The notes: generated by a model from the letters alone, not told the origin. A DNA stretch of 64,000 bases from Desulfurivibrio sp044068515 (GCF_044068515.1 NZ_JBIPKI010000001.1:124001-188000); one strand, 5' to 3'. Numbered from the stretch's first letter, positions 1 to 8,630 are shown. Program-made: numbers and translations.

Positions 1-1
1 G

Positions 2-271
2 GTCAACGACCGGGCCCGCCGGGTATCCGAGGAGTGCGGCCTGGACCTGACCTTCAGCGAAGAAGCGGTGGATCGGATCCTGGCCCGCCGCCCGCGCCAG
101 GAAGCCCTGGTCAACGAGGTTTGCGATCAGGTGCTGCAGGCGATGGAGTATGGCCTGCGTCTGCTCAGTCAGCGCCGCAATCCCGCGGCCCTGGTCATTC
201 CCGCCGCCGGCATCGATGCCCCGGATAATTTCATCAACCAGGTGGTGAGCAAAGCTTTCAAACTCGATTGA
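2..271 (+). CDS. C-terminal fragment of an unidentified protein (possible AAA+ lid region)
   Basis: The open frame runs in from the left edge and stops with TGA, so only the last 89 residues are visible. They are mostly helical and charged, with a stretch around LTFSEEAVDRIL that resembles the small C-terminal lid domain of ClpX/HslU-type AAA+ ATPases, followed by a helical tail ending in KAFKLD. No catalytic motif lies in the visible part. The AAA+ suggestion is a weak resemblance and the product cannot be named from this fragment. It may be the last gene of its unit, since the next coding start on this strand is about 400 bases away. Confidence 0.55.
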   Translation, partial: VNDRARRVSEECGLDLTFSEEAVDRILARRPRQEALVNEVCDQVLQAMEYGLRLLSQRRNPAALVIPAAGIDAPDNFINQVVSKAFKLD

Positions 272-457
272 CTTTTCCAGGACGACCGGCGGATCTTTAA
301 GAACCAGTGAAATTTTCGAGGATTTAGCAAACAGACGCAAAAGGCCTCGGCGCTTGGTTTTTTTTAACCGGTCTTTCCGGATCAGGGCCGGTCTTGAGTA
401 AAATTTCCCCGTGCCGGGCTCGCCGGGCCGGGATTGCAAGCTGCCTTAATTCCCCAA

Positions 458-486
458 TTGACAGGCCCGCGCAAAACCGCTGCAAT
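458..486 (+). promoter_or_regulatory. Possible sigma-70 promoter for the hemB leader
   Basis: TTGACA at 458-463, a 17-base spacer, then TGCAAT at 481-486 (4 of 6 matches to TATAAT). It would start a transcript about 195 bases before the hemB start codon. Assigned from sequence only. Confidence 0.45.
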
Positions 487-630
487 TCCCGCCCACCCGC
501 AGCTATTTGTCGTTATGATGCAACCTGGCTTGCCTTTAGGTCGCTTTTTATTTAAAAACTTGTCAAGATTGTCGTCACTTAAAGCGTTAGCGGTGGCCAC
601 AACCCCTTGCTGACTCTTGGTTTTGCCCTT

Positions 631-655
631 GCCGACCACCCCGGTCGGCCTTTTT
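631..655 (+). terminator. Intrinsic terminator or attenuator upstream of hemB
   Basis: GCCGACC (631-637) pairs perfectly with GGTCGGC (643-649) across a 5-base loop, followed by C and five T. It lies between the candidate promoter and hemB, so it either ends a short leader RNA or acts as an attenuator. No alternative anti-terminator pairing was established. Confidence 0.65.
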
Positions 656-688
656 GGTCAGATCATCTCAATTCAGGAGCTTAATGCC

Positions 689-1663
689 ATGATGTATCCC
701 GAATATCGCCCCCGGCGCCTGCGCCGCAATGAAAACCTCCGGGCCCTGGTCCGGGAGACCGTGTTGAGCCCGGCCCAGCTAGTTTACCCCCTCTTCGTGA
801 TGCCCGGCAAAAAGCAGCGGGAGGAGATTTCCTCCATGCCCGGAGTTTTTCGCCTTTCGGTGGATCAATTGGCCCGGGAAGCCCAGGAGTGCCGCAAGCT
901 TGGGGTTAACAGCATCATTCTTTTCGGTCTGCCGGAAAAGAAGGACCGGGTGGGCTCGGGAGCCCATGCTACCGATGGCATCATCCAGCGGGCGATCAAG
1001 GAACTGAAGAACAAGGCCCCTGAGCTGACCGTGATCACCGATGTCTGCCTTTGCGAATACACCAGCCATGGCCATTGCGGCATCATCCACGAACACCAGG
1101 TGGACAACGACGCCACCTTGGAGGTTCTGGCCCGGACCGCCCTGTCGCACGCCAGGGCGGGAGCCGATATTGTCGCCCCCTCGGACATGATGGACGGCCG
1201 GGTGGGCGAAATCCGGGCGATTCTCGATGAAAATAATTTTGATCAGGTGGCGATCATGTCCTATGCGGTCAAGTACGCTTCGGCCTTTTACGGCCCTTTT
1301 CGCGACGCTGCCGACTGCGCCCCCCAGGAAGGTGATCGCCGGGGTTACCAGATGGATCCGGCCAATGCCCGCGAGGCCTTGCGCGAGGCCACCCTCGACG
1401 TGGAAGAGGGGGCCGACATTTTGATGGTCAAACCCGCTCTGGCCTATCTGGATATCATCCGCATGCTGCGCGACGAATTCGACCATCCCATCGCCGCCTA
1501 CCAGGTCAGTGGTGAATACGCCATGCTCAAGGCCGCGGCAGCCCAAGGTTGGCTCGACGAGGAGCGGGTGATGGCCGAAAGCCTGCTCTCCATCCGCCGG
1601 GCCGGGGCTGATATCATTCTGACCTATTTTGCCAAGGACATGGCCAGATTGCTGGCCGCTTGA
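689..1663 (+). CDS. hemB: Delta-aminolevulinic acid dehydratase (porphobilinogen synthase)
   Basis: HemB condenses two 5-aminolevulinate molecules to porphobilinogen in tetrapyrrole synthesis. The protein is 324 residues, the normal family length. The zinc cysteines are C120, C122 and C130 in the CLCEYTSHGHC motif. The two Schiff-base lysines are K195 (in YAVKYASAFYGPF) and K248 (in LMVKPALAYLD). I chose ATG 689 because AGGAG at 675-679 precedes it by 9 bases; the frame stays open upstream to 617 but that stretch crosses the terminator hairpin. Demand for heme and siroheme should be high in a cell with multiheme cytochromes. The preceding hairpin suggests leader-level control. Confidence 0.97.
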   Translation: MMYPEYRPRRLRRNENLRALVRETVLSPAQLVYPLFVMPGKKQREEISSMPGVFRLSVDQLAREAQECRKLGVNSIILFGLPEKKDRVGSGAHATDGIIQRAIKELKNKAPELTVITDVCLCEYTSHGHCGIIHEHQVDNDATLEVLARTALSHARAGADIVAPSDMMDGRVGEIRAILDENNFDQVAIMSYAVKYASAFYGPFRDAADCAPQEGDRRGYQMDPANAREALREATLDVEEGADILMVKPALAYLDIIRMLRDEFDHPIAAYQVSGEYAMLKAAAAQGWLDEERVMAESLLSIRRAGADIILTYFAKDMARLLAA

Positions 1664-1721
1664 GCCCGTCCGGGACCGGCGGCGGCCGGCTCTTGTTGCT
1701 AGTTGAAAGGAGTATATTGCT

Positions 1722-2528
1722 TTGAAAACAACCGTTTTCTTGTTGTTGGCCAGCCTGTTGCTGACGGGTTGCGGTGCGGTCGGCTACCTGCGGGTTCCCG
1801 AGGCCGATCTGCAGCGCCTCGATGCCCGGATTCAGGAGCAGGATGAGCGCCTGGAGCGGCTCTCCCAGGACCAGGCCGATACCCGGGTCAGCCAGTTGAC
1901 GTCCTATCGTGAAATGATTGATAGGCTGTACGCGATCGGGGCCAAACAGGAGGAAATGATCCAGCGCCAGCGGGAGTGGGAGGATTTTATCCGCAGTACC
2001 CGCCTGCAGCTGAGCAATCTCGAGGAGGAACGCCTGGAGGAGCAGCAGGATCGCCTGGAAACCGTGACCGGCGACAAACAGGTGGTAGGCTCGGTGGAAA
2101 AAGTCTATCTTTCGCCGCCGGGGGCGGTGCTGTCGGCCCGGATCGATACCGGGGCCACCACTTCGTCCCTCGATGCCCAGGAGATGGAATTTTTCGAGCG
2201 CAATGGTGATCCCTGGGTAAGGTTTACGGTGGTCAATCCCGAGGATGAAAGCCGGATCGTCCTGGAACGCAAGGTGGTGCGTAATGTACGGATCATCCAG
2301 GCGGTGGTGGACGAAGCGGAGCGGCGGCCGGTGGTGGAGTTGGGGGTGACGGTGGGCAAAACCACCCAGACGGCCCAGTTTACCCTGTCTGATCGCCGTC
2401 ACCTGGAGCATCCCGTCCTGATCGGGCGCAACATTCTGATGGACATCATGGTGGTCGATGTCAGCCAGTCCTTTATCGCCCCGCCCCGGTTGCCGGCCGA
2501 TTTGTCGGGCGCAAACGGCACTCCATGA
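1722..2528 (+). CDS. Retropepsin-like (DUF785/'ATP-dependent zinc protease' family) lipoprotein
   Basis: A 268-residue lipoprotein starting at TTG 1722, supported by AAAGGAG at 1706-1712. The signal peptide ends in the lipobox LTGC, so Cys17 should be lipidated. Residues about 25-110 are a charged coiled coil. The C-terminal half is the PF05618 domain with the DTGATTSSL motif, which matches the D-T-G signature of retroviral-type aspartic proteases; the old name zinc protease is therefore doubtful. It overlaps the next gene by 4 bases (ATGA) and is the first gene of a three-gene operon with an inactive-transglutaminase membrane protein and an ATP-grasp ligase. The substrate is unknown. Confidence 0.85.
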   Translation: MKTTVFLLLASLLLTGCGAVGYLRVPEADLQRLDARIQEQDERLERLSQDQADTRVSQLTSYREMIDRLYAIGAKQEEMIQRQREWEDFIRSTRLQLSNLEEERLEEQQDRLETVTGDKQVVGSVEKVYLSPPGAVLSARIDTGATTSSLDAQEMEFFERNGDPWVRFTVVNPEDESRIVLERKVVRNVRIIQAVVDEAERRPVVELGVTVGKTTQTAQFTLSDRRHLEHPVLIGRNILMDIMVVDVSQSFIAPPRLPADLSGANGTP

Positions 2529-4042
2529 AGTCCCGGCTCTTTTTTTATTTCCTGGTGCTGGCCCTGGTTGGCGCCGGTTTGAGTACGGCCTGGCTGCGTC
2601 ATGTCCATACCCATATCCCTTTTCTGCCGGGGGAGCAGGCGGCGGTCTGGCTGGTGGAGGCCCGGATAGATTTCCTGGCCCAGGGTGAGCCGGTGACCGT
2701 CGGTTTTGATATTCCCGCTGATCCCCCGGGGTTTCAGATTTTTGCCGAACAGACCGCTTCCCCGGGCTACGGTTTTTCCGTCCTGGAGATCAACGGCAAT
2801 CGGCGCGGGGAATGGTCTATCCGCCAGGCCGATGGCCCCCAGACCCTCTATTACAAGATCCAACTGGTGCCCCGCCGGGATGACCGGCGGCCGGAAAGCG
2901 TCCCGGTGCCGGCGGCCGCCAACGTCCACTGGGATGAAGCGGAAGAACTGGCCGCCCGCCAGTTGCTGGCTTCGGCCCATGCCACTTCCAGTACGCCGGC
3001 AAGCCTGACCCGGGAAATGATCAAGCTCCTGGCCGCTCCGGAACCGGGCCAGAACGCGGCCTTGCTGCTGGCCGGCACCCCCCTGGTGCCGTTGCTGGAG
3101 AAGCTGCTCAATTATAGCAATCTGCCCACCCGCGTCGTCCATGGCATCTCCCTGGAAGATGGCCGCCGCAACCAGCGGCTGGTACCGCTGCTGGAAGTTT
3201 TTGTTACCGATCGCTGGCAGCTTTTTGATCCCGAGACCGCCCGCCAGGGGATCCCGGACAACTTTCTGCTCTGGAGCCAGGACGAGCGTTCGCTGCTGGA
3301 TGTCAGCGGGGGCCGCAACTCCCAGGTCCGCTTTGCCATGATGAGCCAGAATGTCTCCGCTGTTCAACTGGCCCGGGCCGCCGTTGATGAATCGGGCTTC
3401 GCCTTTCTGGGTGTCCACAAGCTGCCGGTGGAGGAGCAGAATATGCTCCGGATTCTCCTGCTGTTGCCGGCGGGAGCCCTGGTGCTGGTTTTTATGCGCA
3501 TCATGGTGGGGGTGCAGACCTCGGGGACCTTTATGCCCATTCTGATCGCCCTTGCTTTCTTGAAGACAACCCTGCTGCCCGGCCTGGTGAGTTTTGTTTC
3601 CATCGTGGCCTTCGGCCTCCTGTTGCGCGGTTATCTGTCAGGCCTGAATCTGCTGCTGGTCGCCCGAATCTCCACCGTCGTCATCATTGTCATTTTCGTG
3701 ATTATCTTTTCCAGCCTTTTCGGTTACCAGTTGGGCTTCAACACCGGGATGACGGTGACCTTCTTTCCCATCATCATCATCGCCTGGACCATCGAGCGGA
3801 TGTCGGTGCTCTGGGAGGACGAAGGTCCCCGGGAGGTGCTGATCCAGGGGGGAGGCAGCCTGCTGGTGGCGGTGCTGGCCTATTTGCTGATGCAATGGCC
3901 GGTCATGGGCCATCTGAGTTTTCATTTCCCCGAAATCAACCTGGTTATTGTGGCCCTCATTATGTTGATGGGCAACTACACCGGCTATAAGCTTCTGGAG
4001 TTGCGCCGTTTTCGGGCCATGTCCCCGCGGGTTGAACCGTGA
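2525..4042 (+). CDS. Inactive transglutaminase fused to a seven-helix membrane domain
   Basis: 505 residues. There is one N-terminal membrane anchor (about residues 5-25) and a large periplasmic region. A transglutaminase-like domain around residues 150-265 has the fold signature (RVVHGI, then WQLFDPE) but no visible nucleophilic Cys in the expected place. About seven membrane helices fill residues 310-495. This matches the PF14400/PF14402 architecture, which is usually encoded beside a retropepsin-like protein and an ATP-grasp ligase, as here. The start overlaps the upstream stop (ATGA) and the stop overlaps the downstream GTG start, so translation is probably coupled. A membrane sensor or scaffold role is inferred only. 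Confidence 0.85.
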   Translation: MKSRLFFYFLVLALVGAGLSTAWLRHVHTHIPFLPGEQAAVWLVEARIDFLAQGEPVTVGFDIPADPPGFQIFAEQTASPGYGFSVLEINGNRRGEWSIRQADGPQTLYYKIQLVPRRDDRRPESVPVPAAANVHWDEAEELAARQLLASAHATSSTPASLTREMIKLLAAPEPGQNAALLLAGTPLVPLLEKLLNYSNLPTRVVHGISLEDGRRNQRLVPLLEVFVTDRWQLFDPETARQGIPDNFLLWSQDERSLLDVSGGRNSQVRFAMMSQNVSAVQLARAAVDESGFAFLGVHKLPVEEQNMLRILLLLPAGALVLVFMRIMVGVQTSGTFMPILIALAFLKTTLLPGLVSFVSIVAFGLLLRGYLSGLNLLLVARISTVVIIVIFVIIFSSLFGYQLGFNTGMTVTFFPIIIIAWTIERMSVLWEDEGPREVLIQGGGSLLVAVLAYLLMQWPVMGHLSFHFPEINLVIVALIMLMGNYTGYKLLELRRFRAMSPRVEP

Positions 4043-4998
4043 AGTGGTTCATCGGGGTTCACCGCCTGCGGCAGTTGGGCATTCTCGGCATGAATTGCCG
4101 CAACGTGGACTTCATCGGCCGCTATAATCCCCGCCGGCTCTACCCCCTGGTCGATGATAAGCTTAAAACCAAATACCTGGCCCAGCGGCACGACATTCCG
4201 GTGCCCGGCCTCTGCTTTGTCGTCCGGGAGCAGTACCGGATCAGAAAAATCGAAGAGTTGCTGCGCCCCCTGGCCGGCTTCGTTGTCAAGCCCGCCAAGG
4301 GCTCCGGCGGCAAGGGGATCCTGGTCATCAAGGAACAGGGGGCGGGTTACTATCTCAAAGCGTCAGGCAAGCGGCTGGCCATTGGCGATATCAAGCGGCA
4401 TGTCTCCAATATCCTGGCGGGACTCCACTCGCTGGCCGGGACTCCCGACGTGGCTATCGTCGAGGAACTGGTCAATCTCGATGATCGCTTTCAAGGCTAT
4501 TCTCATCAAGGAATCCCCGATATCCGGGTGATCGTTTTCCAGGGTTACCCGGTGATGGCGATGCTGCGCCTGGCCACCCAGGAGTCCGACGGCAAGGCCA
4601 ACCTGCACCAAGGGGCGGTGGGAGTTGGTCTCGATATTGCAACCGGCCGTTGCCTGAAGGCGGTTCAGTACTCGCTGCCCCTGACCGCCCACCCCGATAC
4701 CGGCAAGATCTTTGAACAGATCCAAATTCCGGACTGGCCGGGCATTCTAACCCTGGCCGCCCGTTGCCACGAGATGACCGGCCTGGGGTATCTGGGCGCC
4801 GATATCGTCCTGGATCAAGCACGGGGGGCCCTGTTGCTGGAACTCAACGCTCGCCCGGGTCTTGCGATCCAGCTGGCCAACGACCAGGGTCTGCTCCCCC
4901 GCCTCCGCCAGATTGAGGCCCTGACGCCCGGACATGCCACCACCGAGGAGCGGGTGCGCTACGCCATGGCGACCTTCGATGGGCCGGCAGAGGAGTAG
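4039..4998 (+). CDS. ATP-grasp ligase, alpha-L-glutamate ligase-like (RimK-related)
   Basis: 319 residues, starting at GTG 4039 inside the preceding stop codon (GTGA overlap). The ATP-grasp fold is shown by the glycine-rich nucleotide loop KPAKGSGGKGILVI near residue 88, and by the metal-binding end of the domain, LELNARPGLAIQ, near residue 269. RimK relatives form amide bonds between a carboxylate and an amino acid, usually glutamate. As the third gene of the retropepsin / transglutaminase-7TM / ATP-grasp unit it is probably the only synthetic enzyme of that system. Family membership is clear; the acceptor molecule is unknown. Confidence 0.85.
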   Translation: MKWFIGVHRLRQLGILGMNCRNVDFIGRYNPRRLYPLVDDKLKTKYLAQRHDIPVPGLCFVVREQYRIRKIEELLRPLAGFVVKPAKGSGGKGILVIKEQGAGYYLKASGKRLAIGDIKRHVSNILAGLHSLAGTPDVAIVEELVNLDDRFQGYSHQGIPDIRVIVFQGYPVMAMLRLATQESDGKANLHQGAVGVGLDIATGRCLKAVQYSLPLTAHPDTGKIFEQIQIPDWPGILTLAARCHEMTGLGYLGADIVLDQARGALLLELNARPGLAIQLANDQGLLPRLRQIEALTPGHATTEERVRYAMATFDGPAEE

Positions 4999-5036
4999 CC
5001 GCGGCTCGGCGGCGGAATAGGTCTCGGTCTTTTCAG

Positions 5037-5861
5037 CTAGAGTAAATAGTCCCGGCGGACGTTGCCCAGGGCGGCGAATATGCTGGCCCGGCGACGGGGG
5101 TCGCCTTTGGTAATCGTGGCCAGCAGGTCGCGGACCTCCCGGCGGCGGGAATTTTCGGTGAGTGGGCAGGGGTTGGCCACCGGCTCAACCTCGAAGATTT
5201 CACCTAAGTGGCGGACCATATTCTTGTCGAGTAACGCCAGGGGGCGGATCAACTCCAGGCGGCCTTGAAATAAGCGCTGGTTGGGGACCATGGTGCTGAG
5301 ATTGCCGCCATAAAGCAGGTTAAGAAAAAAAGTTTCGATGATGTCTTCCTGGTGATGGCCCAGGGCCAGTTTGTTGCAGCCTTTCTCCCGGGCCAGGGCG
5401 AAAAGCCGGGACCGGCGGCGGCTGGAACAGTGATAGCAGCCGTTTTTGCCGCCTTCGGCCTCCAGGGCTTCGGGGCCAAAGGGGGTTACCTCTATGTGGC
5501 AGGGCAGGCCGATTTTCTCCAGCTGAGCCCGAACCGCCGCGGAGGTGCCGGTCAGGGGGACGATTGGGGGACTTTCTGCCGGGGAGTGGTGGTCGACCGC
5601 TTGTTCCGCCGACAAAGGGTTGCGGTAATAGAGTGCCGGCCTGGGCATGTAGCCGGCAAAACCCATATCCAGGTGAACCGCCAGCAGTTCATAGTTGATG
5701 GGCGCTTTTTGGCGCCAGAAATCCAGTAGCCGACAGAGCACCAGGCTGTCGATTCCGCCGGAGACGGCGATCAGAACCCGGTCGCCGTCTTCCAGCATCC
5801 GGTAGCGGTGCATGGCCTGGCCGACCAGGCGGTTGATTTCCGAGGGAATCAGCCGGGGCAT
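5037..5861 (-). CDS. ttcA: TtcA-family tRNA 2-thiolation protein (PP-loop ATPase)
   Basis: 274 residues. The PP-loop ATP-pyrophosphatase motif SGGIDS is near residue 34. A CYHC pair near residue 141 and a later Cys in NPCPLTENSRR match the layout of the three iron-sulfur-binding cysteines in TtcA, which makes 2-thiocytidine at tRNA position 32. The GHHQEDIIETFF helix is typical of the family. The stretch between the PP-loop and the CxxC is longer than in E. coli TtcA. A lipoprotein gene lies 6 bases upstream on the same strand, so the two are probably cotranscribed. TtcA-like proteins of other specificity cannot be excluded. Confidence 0.8.
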   Translation of the reverse strand: MPRLIPSEINRLVGQAMHRYRMLEDGDRVLIAVSGGIDSLVLCRLLDFWRQKAPINYELLAVHLDMGFAGYMPRPALYYRNPLSAEQAVDHHSPAESPPIVPLTGTSAAVRAQLEKIGLPCHIEVTPFGPEALEAEGGKNGCYHCSSRRRSRLFALAREKGCNKLALGHHQEDIIETFFLNLLYGGNLSTMVPNQRLFQGRLELIRPLALLDKNMVRHLGEIFEVEPVANPCPLTENSRRREVRDLLATITKGDPRRRASIFAALGNVRRDYLL

Positions 5862-5867
5862 GGGTTT

Positions 5868-6521
5868 TCAGCGCTGGGCGGGGCCGGGTTCCTGCAGGGC
5901 GGGACAGGTCTCCAGTTTGGTTCGCAAGCCATCCCGCAGCAATTCTTCCACCGTCAGCCAGCGGAACTTGCGGCGGGCCGCGGTGAAAAAGTCGAGCACG
6001 TTTTCGGACAGGGCTTTCTGGGTTTCGTCAAATCTCCCCGAGCAGAGTACTTGCAGATCGGCACTGGCAATCAGCCGGAACTCGAAAGCCGCCGATGCCG
6101 GGGCGGCCACGGCATAAGGCCCCCCCTGGCGCTCCTGGTAGCGGTGCAGGGTAATGACCAGGGCCGCATCGGTCCCGAGCCGGCCGGCGGCGCTTGCGAC
6201 CGCTTGCGGATCGCCGCTGTAATCAGGAATCACCTCGGTCAATTGCGCTGTGGTGGCAAAGCGCAGATGGGGACGGTCTGTCAGGAATTCTGCCACCAGT
6301 TCAGCCAGGACTTCGCGCCCTTTTTCCAGTTCTTGCCGGGTCGTTTCGTCGCGGGTGCCCTGGGGGTCTTGGGCGATGGTCACCGGAACGACCAGGATGC
6401 TGCCGGGCAGGTCCTTGGCGGGAATGAGGGTAACATCCGGTTGCCGGGTGCCGCAGGCGCCCGCCAGGACCAGGAGGAGGACCAGGGTTGCCGCCAGGGC
6501 CGGTTTACCTTTTCTGTTCAT
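5868..6521 (-). CDS. Lipoprotein of unknown function
   Basis: 217 residues. The start is set at 6521, where a basic MNRKGKP leader precedes a hydrophobic stretch and the lipobox LAGAC; the frame is open further upstream but that part reads through hisB. The mature part contains a mixed alpha/beta segment with VVPVTIAQDP and a long conserved-looking helix. It resembles the penicillin-binding-protein activator or GNA1162-type class of envelope lipoproteins only in general style. It lies 13 bases after hisB and 6 bases before ttcA on the same strand. No function can be assigned. Confidence 0.7.
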   Translation of the reverse strand: MNRKGKPALAATLVLLLVLAGACGTRQPDVTLIPAKDLPGSILVVPVTIAQDPQGTRDETTRQELEKGREVLAELVAEFLTDRPHLRFATTAQLTEVIPDYSGDPQAVASAAGRLGTDAALVITLHRYQERQGGPYAVAAPASAAFEFRLIASADLQVLCSGRFDETQKALSENVLDFFTAARRKFRWLTVEELLRDGLRTKLETCPALQEPGPAQR

Positions 6522-6534
6522 GGTTTTACCTGTT

Positions 6535-7134
6535 TTAAAGGGTACCCTTGCTGGAAAGCGGCCCGGCCAGACGGCTTTCCGGGGCGACGGCCTGGTCCAG
6601 GGCCCGGCCCAGGGCTTTGAAAACGGCCTCCAGAATATGGTGGCTGTTTTCGCCATGGGCCATTTCCACATGCAGGGTGATGCCGCCGTGCAGGGTAAAG
6701 GCCCGCAGAAATTCCTTGACCAGAGCGGTGTCGAAGGCGCCCACCTTGCTGTCCGGGACCGTAACCCCGTAATGGAGGTAGGGCCGGTTGGAGCAGTCCA
6801 GGGTGACCCTGACCAGGGCTTCGTCCATGGGAACCGCCGCCATGCCGTAGCGGCGGATGCCGCCCATCTCGGCCAGGGCCTGTTTCAGGGCCTGGCCCAG
6901 GGCGATGCCGAGGTCTTCGACGCTGTGATGGTCGTCAACCTCGGTGTCGCCGCTGGCCTTGATCTCCAGGTCGAAAAAACCATGGACCGCCAGCAGGGTC
7001 AGCATATGGTCCATGAAGCCGACTCCGCTGTTGATGGCGGTCCGGCCCTGGCCGTCCAGGGTTAAGTTCAACTTGATATCGGTTTCTCTGGTCTGGCGAT
7101 GAATCTCGCCCCGGCGCGCTTTGGCGGTGGTCAT
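6535..7134 (-). CDS. hisB: Imidazoleglycerol-phosphate dehydratase
   Basis: 199 residues, monofunctional HisB. It dehydrates imidazole glycerol phosphate in histidine biosynthesis. The paired manganese-binding motifs are present: HHSVED near residue 67 and HHILE near residue 165, along with GFMDHML. I placed the start at ATG 7134, preceded by an AAGGAA-type site, rather than nine codons upstream. The rest of the his pathway is not here; instead a lipoprotein and ttcA follow on the same strand. Confidence 0.95.
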   Translation of the reverse strand: MTTAKARRGEIHRQTRETDIKLNLTLDGQGRTAINSGVGFMDHMLTLLAVHGFFDLEIKASGDTEVDDHHSVEDLGIALGQALKQALAEMGGIRRYGMAAVPMDEALVRVTLDCSNRPYLHYGVTVPDSKVGAFDTALVKEFLRAFTLHGGITLHVEMAHGENSHHILEAVFKALGRALDQAVAPESRLAGPLSSKGTL

Positions 7135-7497
7135 AATGAGCTTCCTTTTGCCATGGTTCACCCCGGGGAACTGGCCCTTGGGATCGGTCGATCAATATAA
7201 ATGGGACGATGGCGGCAGAACGGTCATGCCGTTCGGTGCTGAAAGTCCAGCGCTACCGCCGGACAGTGTGGCCAGTGCCCGCTTTTTTATTGCGGCCTGG
7301 CGGGACTCTGACCGTTTCAAGGTGCGGCGAGGTTGAACATTTTTCACTCTACCAAGGAGCGGGTTGGAAAGGCAAGAGGACAGTACGTTTTTGTTGGCGG
7401 TCCAGGCAAAACCGAAAAGGTCATCGGCCGGATTTTTTGTTGACAAGCCACCGGTCCGCTGTTATAAAGTCCCCCTTTGAACAGAGTAACCTGCTGG
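7135..7497. other. Intergenic region between hisB and tRNA-Gly
   Basis: The region separates divergent units. The right end holds the tRNA-Gly promoter (7440-7468). I see no gene or clear hisB promoter in the remainder. Confidence 0.5.
7440..7468 (+). promoter_or_regulatory. Sigma-70 promoter of tRNA-Gly
   Basis: TTGACA at 7440-7445, a 17-base spacer and TATAAA at 7463-7468, about 30 bases before the mature tRNA 5' end. This is close to ideal and correctly placed. Confidence 0.8.
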
Positions 7498-7572
<75 letters not shown>

Positions 7573-7584
7573 ATCGCGTATAAC

Positions 7585-7619
7585 AAAGGTTCGAGCATGT
7601 ATCGAACCTTTTTCTCTTT
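7585..7619 (+). terminator. Intrinsic terminator after tRNA-Gly
   Basis: A perfect 10-bp stem AAAGGTTCGA/TCGAACCTTT with a 7-base loop, followed by a T-rich tail. It separates the tRNA from rplM. Confidence 0.85.
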
Positions 7620-7677
7620 GGTCGGGGCCTGGTGCCCGCGGTCTAGGTAATTTTGTCTGTATCTTAGGGGAATGTTT

Positions 7678-8106
7678 ATGAAAACCCATCTTACACCGGT
7701 CAAGGAAGTCGACCGCAAATGGTATGTGGTGGATGCCGAGGACATGGTTCTGGGTCGCCTGGCATCGGAAATCGCCACCCGGTTGCGCGGCAAACACAAG
7801 CCGATTTACAGCACCTTTATGGATACCGGTGATTTTGTCGTGGTGCTCAATGCCGACAAGGTCCGGCTCACCGGCAACAAGTGGGATGCCAAAGTTTATT
7901 ATCGGCACACCGGTTACATGGGCGGCCTGAAAGAGGAAACCGCCGCCAAGCTGCGGGAGCGCAAACCCGAGGAGCTGGTTTACCGGGCTGTCAAAGGCAT
8001 GCTGCCCAAGAATTCCCTGGGCCGCAAGCAGCTTAAGAAGCTCAAGGTCTACGTCGGCTCCGAGCACCCTCACCAGGCCCAGCAGCCGGAAACCTTGCAG
8101 TTCTAA
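7678..8106 (+). CDS. rplM: 50S ribosomal protein L13
   Basis: 142 residues, the normal length for L13, which binds 23S rRNA early in 50S assembly. Family signatures include WYVVDAEDMVLGRLAS, GKHKPIYS and the C-terminal KLKVYVGSEHPHQAQ. I chose ATG 7678 over the in-frame ATG at 7672 because the AGGGG site (7666-7670) is 7 bases from 7678 but only 1 base from 7672. It is followed 31 bases later by rpsI, the usual partner. Confidence 0.98.
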   Translation: MKTHLTPVKEVDRKWYVVDAEDMVLGRLASEIATRLRGKHKPIYSTFMDTGDFVVVLNADKVRLTGNKWDAKVYYRHTGYMGGLKEETAAKLRERKPEELVYRAVKGMLPKNSLGRKQLKKLKVYVGSEHPHQAQQPETLQF

Positions 8107-8137
8107 GTCCATACCTATAAGAGAGTTCGGAGAAATC

Positions 8138-8533
8138 ATGGCAGACAACAGCTTTTACGCCACCGGCAAGCGCAAGACCGCGGTTGCCCGGGTCTGGTTG
8201 AAACCCGGCAGTGGAAAGATTCAGGTTAACAAGATGGCGGTGGAAGAGTATTTCGACGCCGGCAATTATTCCAAGGCGGTGGTGGAGAAGCCTCTGGTGC
8301 TGACCGATACTCAGGCCAAGTTCGATGTCATGGCCACCCTGCGGGGCGGCGGCAAGAACGCCCAGGCCGAGGCCCTGCGCCACGGGATTACCCGGGCCCT
8401 GACCGAAGCCGATCCCGAGTTGCGGACCACCCTCAAGCGGGCTGGCCTGTTGACCCGTGATCCCCGGAGCAAGGAGCGGAAGAAGTACGGTCAGCGTGGT
8501 GCGCGGGCCCGGTTCCAGTTCTCCAAGCGTTAA
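8138..8533 (+). CDS. rpsI: 30S ribosomal protein S9
   Basis: 131 residues. S9 sits in the 30S head and its C-terminal tail reaches the P-site tRNA. The family pattern is clear: YATGKRKTAVARVWL at the start and the basic tail RARFQFSKR at the end, including the final Lys-Arg that contacts tRNA. It forms the conserved rplM-rpsI pair and is followed by a strong terminator. Confidence 0.98.
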   Translation: MADNSFYATGKRKTAVARVWLKPGSGKIQVNKMAVEEYFDAGNYSKAVVEKPLVLTDTQAKFDVMATLRGGGKNAQAEALRHGITRALTEADPELRTTLKRAGLLTRDPRSKERKKYGQRGARARFQFSKR

Positions 8534-8590
8534 CGGGGGAGCGGAGGCGCTCCGGCGGCTTCGGATCTACAGCCTATGCGGAAAGCAAAA

Positions 8591-8630
8591 ATGGGAAGGC
8601 GCTCAGGAAGAGCCCCTTCCCATTTTTTTT
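8591..8630 (+). terminator. Intrinsic terminator of rplM-rpsI
   Basis: ATGGGAAGGCGCTC pairs with GAGCCCCTTCCCAT with one mismatch and a short loop, followed by eight T. Confidence 0.9.

Larger units (their letters stand above)
272..688. other. Intergenic region and hemB leader
   Basis: No convincing gene lies in these 417 bases. The region holds a possible sigma-70 promoter at 458-486 and an intrinsic-terminator hairpin at 631-655, only 33 bases before the hemB start. A minus-strand open frame at 382-639 begins inside the terminator hairpin, has no ribosome site of its own and looks like chance. Confidence 0.6.

Noticed and set aside
382..639. Minus-strand 85-codon open frame upstream of hemB
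   Set aside because: It starts at GTG inside a terminator hairpin, has no ribosome site and shows no recognisable family features.
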